Translations under genes and position numbers: made by a program
Shown here: positions 4,860-8,701 of the stretch, one piece after another
How the letters are laid out: each line of letters starts with the position of its first letter
How positions within the stretch are numbered: the first letter of the stretch is position 1
The notes under the pieces: generated by a model
The model's database searches: none
What the model was told of the DNA's origin: nothing
Seen by the model: only the letters and a program-made list of their open reading frames with translations
Assembly (NCBI GenBank): GCA_003517675.1
Contig: DPAC01000170.1
Coordinates: 1-8,701 of the forward strand
Length of the DNA: 8,701 nt
Origin: Porphyromonadaceae bacterium
GTDB taxonomy: Bacteria > Bacteroidota > Bacteroidia > Bacteroidales > Dysgonomonadaceae
Direction of reading: 5' to 3'

Positions 4860-7676
4860 ATGGTATGTAACAGGAAAACGGTCTGCTCAACAGGATTATC
4901 GCTGATTTTCCTTTTCACCTTTACCGGTGTCAATGCCCAATCTGCCGCTGAAGAACCCGTGACTTTGGAGATACGGGAATCTTCGGTCAACGAACAGATC
5001 GTAAGCCATATCCTCAAGATCACCAACCGGTCGGAACAGCCGTTCAACGGAACCGTCCTGCTCGACGCGCTCCCGGAGATTCGTCCTCTTTCTCAGGCTG
5101 AAAGGGAGGTTTCCGTTGCTCCGGGAGACAGCAGTTTTATCGCTTATAAAATGGTCATGGGAAGAGATATTGCTGCCGGAAGGAAAACCGTCCGTTATTG
5201 CGTGTACGATGAGAAGAAGGAAAAGGTGCTGTGCCGCGAAACGTATATCGATATTGAAAAGCGGGAACATATATACCTTCTGGCCGACTATGCACCGGTG
5301 ATGGTGTTCAACCCGGAGGATTCGGTACGCATACAGGTTACGGTGAATAACAGTGGCAACACCCGTGAAGAGGTGACGGTGGTGTTCAATGTCCCTGATC
5401 TGCGTGGGGCGCCGCCTTTCACGGAGCTGAAAGAGACGGTGGCGCCGAGGGAGCAGAAGCGGTTTACCTACAGTTTTATTCCCAGCGGCAACCTCCTCTC
5501 GTCGGGGCAGTTTTCCGTACGGGTCACCGCCATGAAAGGGAAGGAGAAGATGATCTTCGGAAACAAAACCGTTACCGTGCAGAATGTTTCTGCCAACAGA
5601 AGTTATGTCGATATCAATCGTGTTCGTAACCTGTTCCCGGGACAGGGATCGGCCGATAACTCCCTTACGCTCAGTTACCGTCAGTATAACTCTTCGTCAA
5701 ATATGCTGCAACTGCAGGGAGGGGGTTACCTGAACCTGCCTGCCGGCTATCTTCACCTGAAGGGGAATATATACAAATACAACTCTCAGCGTACACCTAT
5801 GGTAACCAACACCTCACTGACATACAAGCTCTATGAGAACGAGTTTACTGTAGGCAACGTGAGTGAACAGACCGAGCTACCGCTGTATGGTCGGGGCATG
5901 AAAGCGATCTTCTCGGATGAAAAGAAAAGTAAGACGCTCACGATCGGGGCGGTCGATCAGAACTTCAACCTGCTAAGCTCCGAACCTTGGTTTGCAAATT
6001 ATTACTCTTTTTATGCGCAGGGAGCGTTGGGGGTCAACAATATGGACAGAGGGGTCAAAGCTACCTATATTTATCAAAAAAATCCGTATGAGAAAGCAAC
6101 ATACAATGTAGCCGGCCTGCAATGGAGGACATTGTTGGGGAAGAACTGGAATATTCAACTGGAAGCGCATGGATCAATGAGCAGCTATGAGAATGTGGCG
6201 GGCAACAAATTCTCCGGCGCGGCGGAATTCAAATACAATGGGAATCTGTCGTCCGGCCTAAACCTGGACGGATCGGGGTATTACAGCGACGCCTACTTCC
6301 CGGGGAGCAGAAAGGGAACGGTCTCCCTTACGCAGGGAATAAGCAGGAAGCTGTTAAACGATCTCTACATCAGCGGAAGCATCGGATACAACCGAACGGC
6401 ACCCAAATCGTATGCCTACGATTATACCTACCGGTCTGAAAACAGCTATGGCAACGTCACCCTTTCGTTACCCAAGTGGAGACGGATCTCCTCGTCGCTC
6501 TATTACCGGCATCAAGGCGAGAGCTCCCCTTCCTATGCCTCTTACCTGGATGCGGAGGCTGTTTCTGGGAACGTACGGATGACTTCCCACCGCATGGGAT
6601 GGCAGTGGCGGTGGCAAAGCCCCGACGTAAGGCACTCTCTCTTCGGCACATTGGAAGGTGGTTTCTTTGCCGATCCGTTGGAAAGCGGGCGCTCCGGACA
6701 GGCGAAAACCTCGCTGAACTATTCCTGGCAGTGGCTTATGATAGAGGCATCCTATCAAAAAGGGGCCTACTATCTCTATGAGTATATGATGGCCAAACAA
6801 CGGAACAAGGAATTCACCCGCTTTACATCCTCGGCATCGGTCAACAGCAATATCTCGAAAAAGGTCTCGCTTAATGCAAACATCAATTTTACCCGGGATG
6901 TGTATCAGGGCAATGTGCCATCGGCAAACCTTACTGCGAACTATACCCCGAAGGATGATCTGGCTTTTTTCATGAACGCTTACTGGTACCGATACCAATT
7001 TATCAACACGAGCAACGTCTTTAACGTACAGGTGGGCGTAACCTGGAACTTCAGCAAGGCACAACCGCTGAGCGGAAAGAAAAGCAACCTCATTGCCCAA
7101 ATGTATTATGATTATAATGCCAACAACCGTTATGATAACGGCGACGAGCCGGCGCGCGATTATCTGTTGAACTTAGACAATAAAGCATTTATTTCCGATG
7201 AAGACGGAAAGGTACGTTACTCTTTGGTGCCGTACGGGGATTATACCCTGAAGCCGATGCAGGCGGGACAATGGTCGTTCGATCAGAAGAAGATCACGGT
7301 AAGCAGTTCCAAAACGAAAATAGAGGTTCCTCTTAAACAGAGCGGCACCCTGCGGGGCAGCATCCGCTATGAGGTGGGCGAGAACAGCATAGAGATCGTA
7401 CAACGGAACGAAGGGTTCCGCTTCACCATCAGCGGCAACGAAGGACAGTTTCAGCAAACAGTGATTACCGACGCCTACGGTCGCTTTATCACCTTCCTCC
7501 CGGTGGGTGAATATACCATCACCCTCGATCTGAAAACCCTTCCGGAGCATACCGAGTGCAAGGAGCCGGTGCGAAACTTCAGGGTCAAAGCAGGAGAGTT
7601 GAATCAGCTCGATCCCTTTGTCATTGAAGTAAAGTCGCGTCAGGTCAATGTGCGCAAATTCTTCCAGAATAACTGA
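4860..7676 (+). CDS. Usher-like outer-membrane barrel protein with N- and C-terminal beta-sandwich domains
   Basis: The 938-aa product has a signal peptide with likely cleavage after 'GVNA' (residue 26). Residues about 30-240 look like two Ig-like domains; the pair Cys114 and Cys125 in the first could form a disulfide. Residues about 248-732 have the alternating, aromatic-girdle pattern of a transmembrane beta-barrel, with many 'Y-x-Y' and 'W-x-W' strands and the last strand at 'VQVGVTWNF'. 'EFTVGNVSEQTELPLYGRGM' (328-347) recalls the usher strand motif seen in FimD as 'LTLGDGYTQGDIFDGINFRG'. After the barrel comes 'YYDYNANNRYDNGDEPA' (749-765), the acidic loop that opens C-terminal domains of many ushers and SdrD B-like domains, then a second beta-sandwich domain of about 825-938. 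A middle plug domain is not obvious. Size and order suit an usher that receives chaperone-subunit complexes and exports the fibre. ATG 4860 sits 3 bases after the previous stop, so coupled translation is likely. A different barrel or secretion porin is possible, but context favours an usher. Confidence 0.7.
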   Translation: MVCNRKTVCSTGLSLIFLFTFTGVNAQSAAEEPVTLEIRESSVNEQIVSHILKITNRSEQPFNGTVLLDALPEIRPLSQAEREVSVAPGDSSFIAYKMVMGRDIAAGRKTVRYCVYDEKKEKVLCRETYIDIEKREHIYLLADYAPVMVFNPEDSVRIQVTVNNSGNTREEVTVVFNVPDLRGAPPFTELKETVAPREQKRFTYSFIPSGNLLSSGQFSVRVTAMKGKEKMIFGNKTVTVQNVSANRSYVDINRVRNLFPGQGSADNSLTLSYRQYNSSSNMLQLQGGGYLNLPAGYLHLKGNIYKYNSQRTPMVTNTSLTYKLYENEFTVGNVSEQTELPLYGRGMKAIFSDEKKSKTLTIGAVDQNFNLLSSEPWFANYYSFYAQGALGVNNMDRGVKATYIYQKNPYEKATYNVAGLQWRTLLGKNWNIQLEAHGSMSSYENVAGNKFSGAAEFKYNGNLSSGLNLDGSGYYSDAYFPGSRKGTVSLTQGISRKLLNDLYISGSIGYNRTAPKSYAYDYTYRSENSYGNVTLSLPKWRRISSSLYYRHQGESSPSYASYLDAEAVSGNVRMTSHRMGWQWRWQSPDVRHSLFGTLEGGFFADPLESGRSGQAKTSLNYSWQWLMIEASYQKGAYYLYEYMMAKQRNKEFTRFTSSASVNSNISKKVSLNANINFTRDVYQGNVPSANLTANYTPKDDLAFFMNAYWYRYQFINTSNVFNVQVGVTWNFSKAQPLSGKKSNLIAQMYYDYNANNRYDNGDEPARDYLLNLDNKAFISDEDGKVRYSLVPYGDYTLKPMQAGQWSFDQKKITVSSSKTKIEVPLKQSGTLRGSIRYEVGENSIEIVQRNEGFRFTISGNEGQFQQTVITDAYGRFITFLPVGEYTITLDLKTLPEHTECKEPVRNFRVKAGELNQLDPFVIEVKSRQVNVRKFFQNN

Positions 7677-7677
7677 T

Positions 7678-7776
7678 TCAGCCAATTTTCGACCAAGCAG
7701 CTACGGATTTACCTTCCTGGGGTTACCGCCCGGGAAATATGATGCCCAGGTCGATTCCGCACAACTAGCTATATGA
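7678..7776 (+). pseudogene. Remnant of a second usher-type C-terminal domain
   Basis: In a different frame from the usher-like gene, 32 codons ending at TGA 7774-7776 encode 'SSYGFTFLGLPPGKYDAQVD'. This aligns without gaps to the usher's own last domain at 'DAYGRFITFLPVGEYTITLD' (residues 871-890): shared Tyr-Gly, Leu-Pro, Gly-x-Tyr and Asp, and a Leu four residues further on. 'F-x-GLPPG-x-Y-x-x-x-V' is a common motif of such domains. There is no start codon and no upstream part, and the frame stops just before composition changes towards the MFS gene. It is best read as the tail end of a deleted usher-like paralogue, or material left by recombination. A chance match is unlikely but the piece is short. 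Confidence 0.5.
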
Positions 7777-7780
7777 GCAT

Positions 7781-8701
7781 TCATTCTTCGGGGGGTAAGG
7801 ATAGATTAGAAGCAACTTGCACTCCTTTTGCTGCTTCAGGTAATATTCCTTTCTGTTGATATATTGGTTTTGCAGCTATTCTGATAATCTTAAGATTTTT
7901 AGAAAAGAGAATTCCTGCTCCCAAACAAACTATTCCGCTTATTAAAACTGTCACAGGTGCGCCAAAATTATCCGCAAATGTCCCGGCCCAGAGACTTCCA
8001 AATGGAGCCATGCCTCTAAATGCAACCGTATAGAAACTCATGACTCTTCCACGCATATCATCACTCGATAAAGTTTGCAAAATCGTATTGCTTCCGGCAG
8101 TTTGCATCATCATTCCAAATCCGCAAAATAATAGAATGATTAACGAAAGTGGAAATGTTTTTGAAAATGAAAATGATATCAGTGATAAAGCAAAAATAAA
8201 AGTGGTTGTTGCAATTATTTTTCCCAAACCCAGTGTACTTTTTCGTGACGCCAAATATAAGGCTGCACCCAAGGCACCTAATCCAACTGCTGAATTCAAA
8301 TACCCCAAGGTAGTTGCATCGCCGTTTAATATATTTTTTGCAAAAATTGGTAGAAGAACCAAATAAGGATTTCCAAATAAACTTACTGTTGCTAATAATA
8401 ATATCACAGATTTAATGGGTAAAAAACCAAAAGAATAATGAAAACCTTCTTTTAATTCTTTAAGGATTGAAACGTTTCCATGATCTGCTTTTTCTTCTTT
8501 CCCGACTTTCATTAAAAGCAAAGATATGATCACGAAAACAAAACTAATCGCATTGATTAAAAAACAAATTCCTTCACCCAAAGAAGCTACTAAAATTCCT
8601 GCAATGGCGGTACCAATTAATCGTGAGCCATTCACAATGGATGAATTTAACGCAATCGCATTGGGCAAGTCTTCTTTATGCTCAACCATTTGAATCACAA
8701 A
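7781..8701 (-). CDS. MFS_3-type (EntS-like) efflux transporter, C-terminal part
   Basis: About 306 residues are present and the gene continues past the right edge. The window's last bases encode 'FVIQMVEHKEDLPNAIALNS', the conserved segment that follows transmembrane helix 4 in EntS-like MFS_3 exporters, so a GTG at 8698 is not a real start. Several hydrophobic helices follow, about eight in total, with a basic and acidic cytoplasmic loop after 'LLLMKVGKEEKADHGN' that is typical of the mid-protein linker. 'SSDDMRGRVMSFYTVAFRGMAPFGS' is the conserved stretch of the C-terminal half. The protein ends '...LPPEE' with a TGA at 7781-7783, close to the natural length for the family. Substrate cannot be told; relatives export siderophores, macrolides or other small molecules. 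Composition is clearly A/T-richer than the fimbria-like cluster it faces, and it converges on that cluster with no visible terminator between. Confidence 0.82.
   Translation of the reverse strand, partial: FVIQMVEHKEDLPNAIALNSSIVNGSRLIGTAIAGILVASLGEGICFLINAISFVFVIISLLLMKVGKEEKADHGNVSILKELKEGFHYSFGFLPIKSVILLLATVSLFGNPYLVLLPIFAKNILNGDATTLGYLNSAVGLGALGAALYLASRKSTLGLGKIIATTTFIFALSLISFSFSKTFPLSLIILLFCGFGMMMQTAGSNTILQTLSSDDMRGRVMSFYTVAFRGMAPFGSLWAGTFADNFGAPVTVLISGIVCLGAGILFSKNLKIIRIAAKPIYQQKGILPEAAKGVQVASNLSLPPEE

Noticed and set aside
6468..7100. 210-codon frame on the minus strand inside the usher-like gene
   Set aside because: Antisense shadow of a barrel-coding region with strong protein-level pattern on the plus strand.

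Overview
The window looks like a Bacteroidetes chromosome segment. Spacing to start codons is A/T-rich with no Shine-Dalgarno sequence. One TAnnTTTG-type -7 element is present, and signal peptides end in ...AQ or ...GQ. The transposase-like and MFS proteins resemble Bacteroidetes families. Genus is not assigned; an anaerobic Bacteroidales is plausible but is a guess. Three blocks of visibly different composition are joined, so this is probably an accessory, rearranged region. All family calls come from reading motifs, not from database searches.

Layout. Positions 1-101 hold no intact gene, only a pyrimidine-rich tract. Positions 102-1685 (+) carry most of a DDE-type transposase-like protein, probably cut at its 5' end. 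Positions 1686-2391 are an A/T-rich intergenic stretch with a 21-bp imperfect hairpin at 1755-1800 and a candidate promoter at 2241-2248. Positions 2392-7676 (+) are a four-gene cluster of exported proteins: a 184-aa pilin-like subunit, a 270-aa PapD-like chaperone, a 331-aa two-domain tip-adhesin-like protein, and a 938-aa usher-like outer-membrane barrel. Positions 7678-7776 hold a short remnant of a second usher-type C-terminal domain. Positions 7781-8701 (-) are the C-terminal part of an MFS_3-type exporter that runs off the right edge.

The cluster is the main interest. Its gene content matches a complete minimal chaperone-usher fibre system: subunit, chaperone, tip protein, usher. The best-characterised surface fibres of Bacteroidetes are instead type V (FimA/Mfa1) pili, which mature by lipoprotein processing. 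Three independent signs support the reading. The chaperone can be laid over PapD with the Arg8/Lys112 pair and the alternating G1 strand in register. The C-terminal half of the 331-aa protein is recognisably the same domain as the 184-aa subunit. The large protein has periplasmic beta-sandwich domains on both sides of a barrel-like core. The last three genes overlap or nearly touch, while the subunit gene is separated from them by a hairpin with a T-rich tail, an arrangement that could keep the subunit in excess over chaperone and usher.
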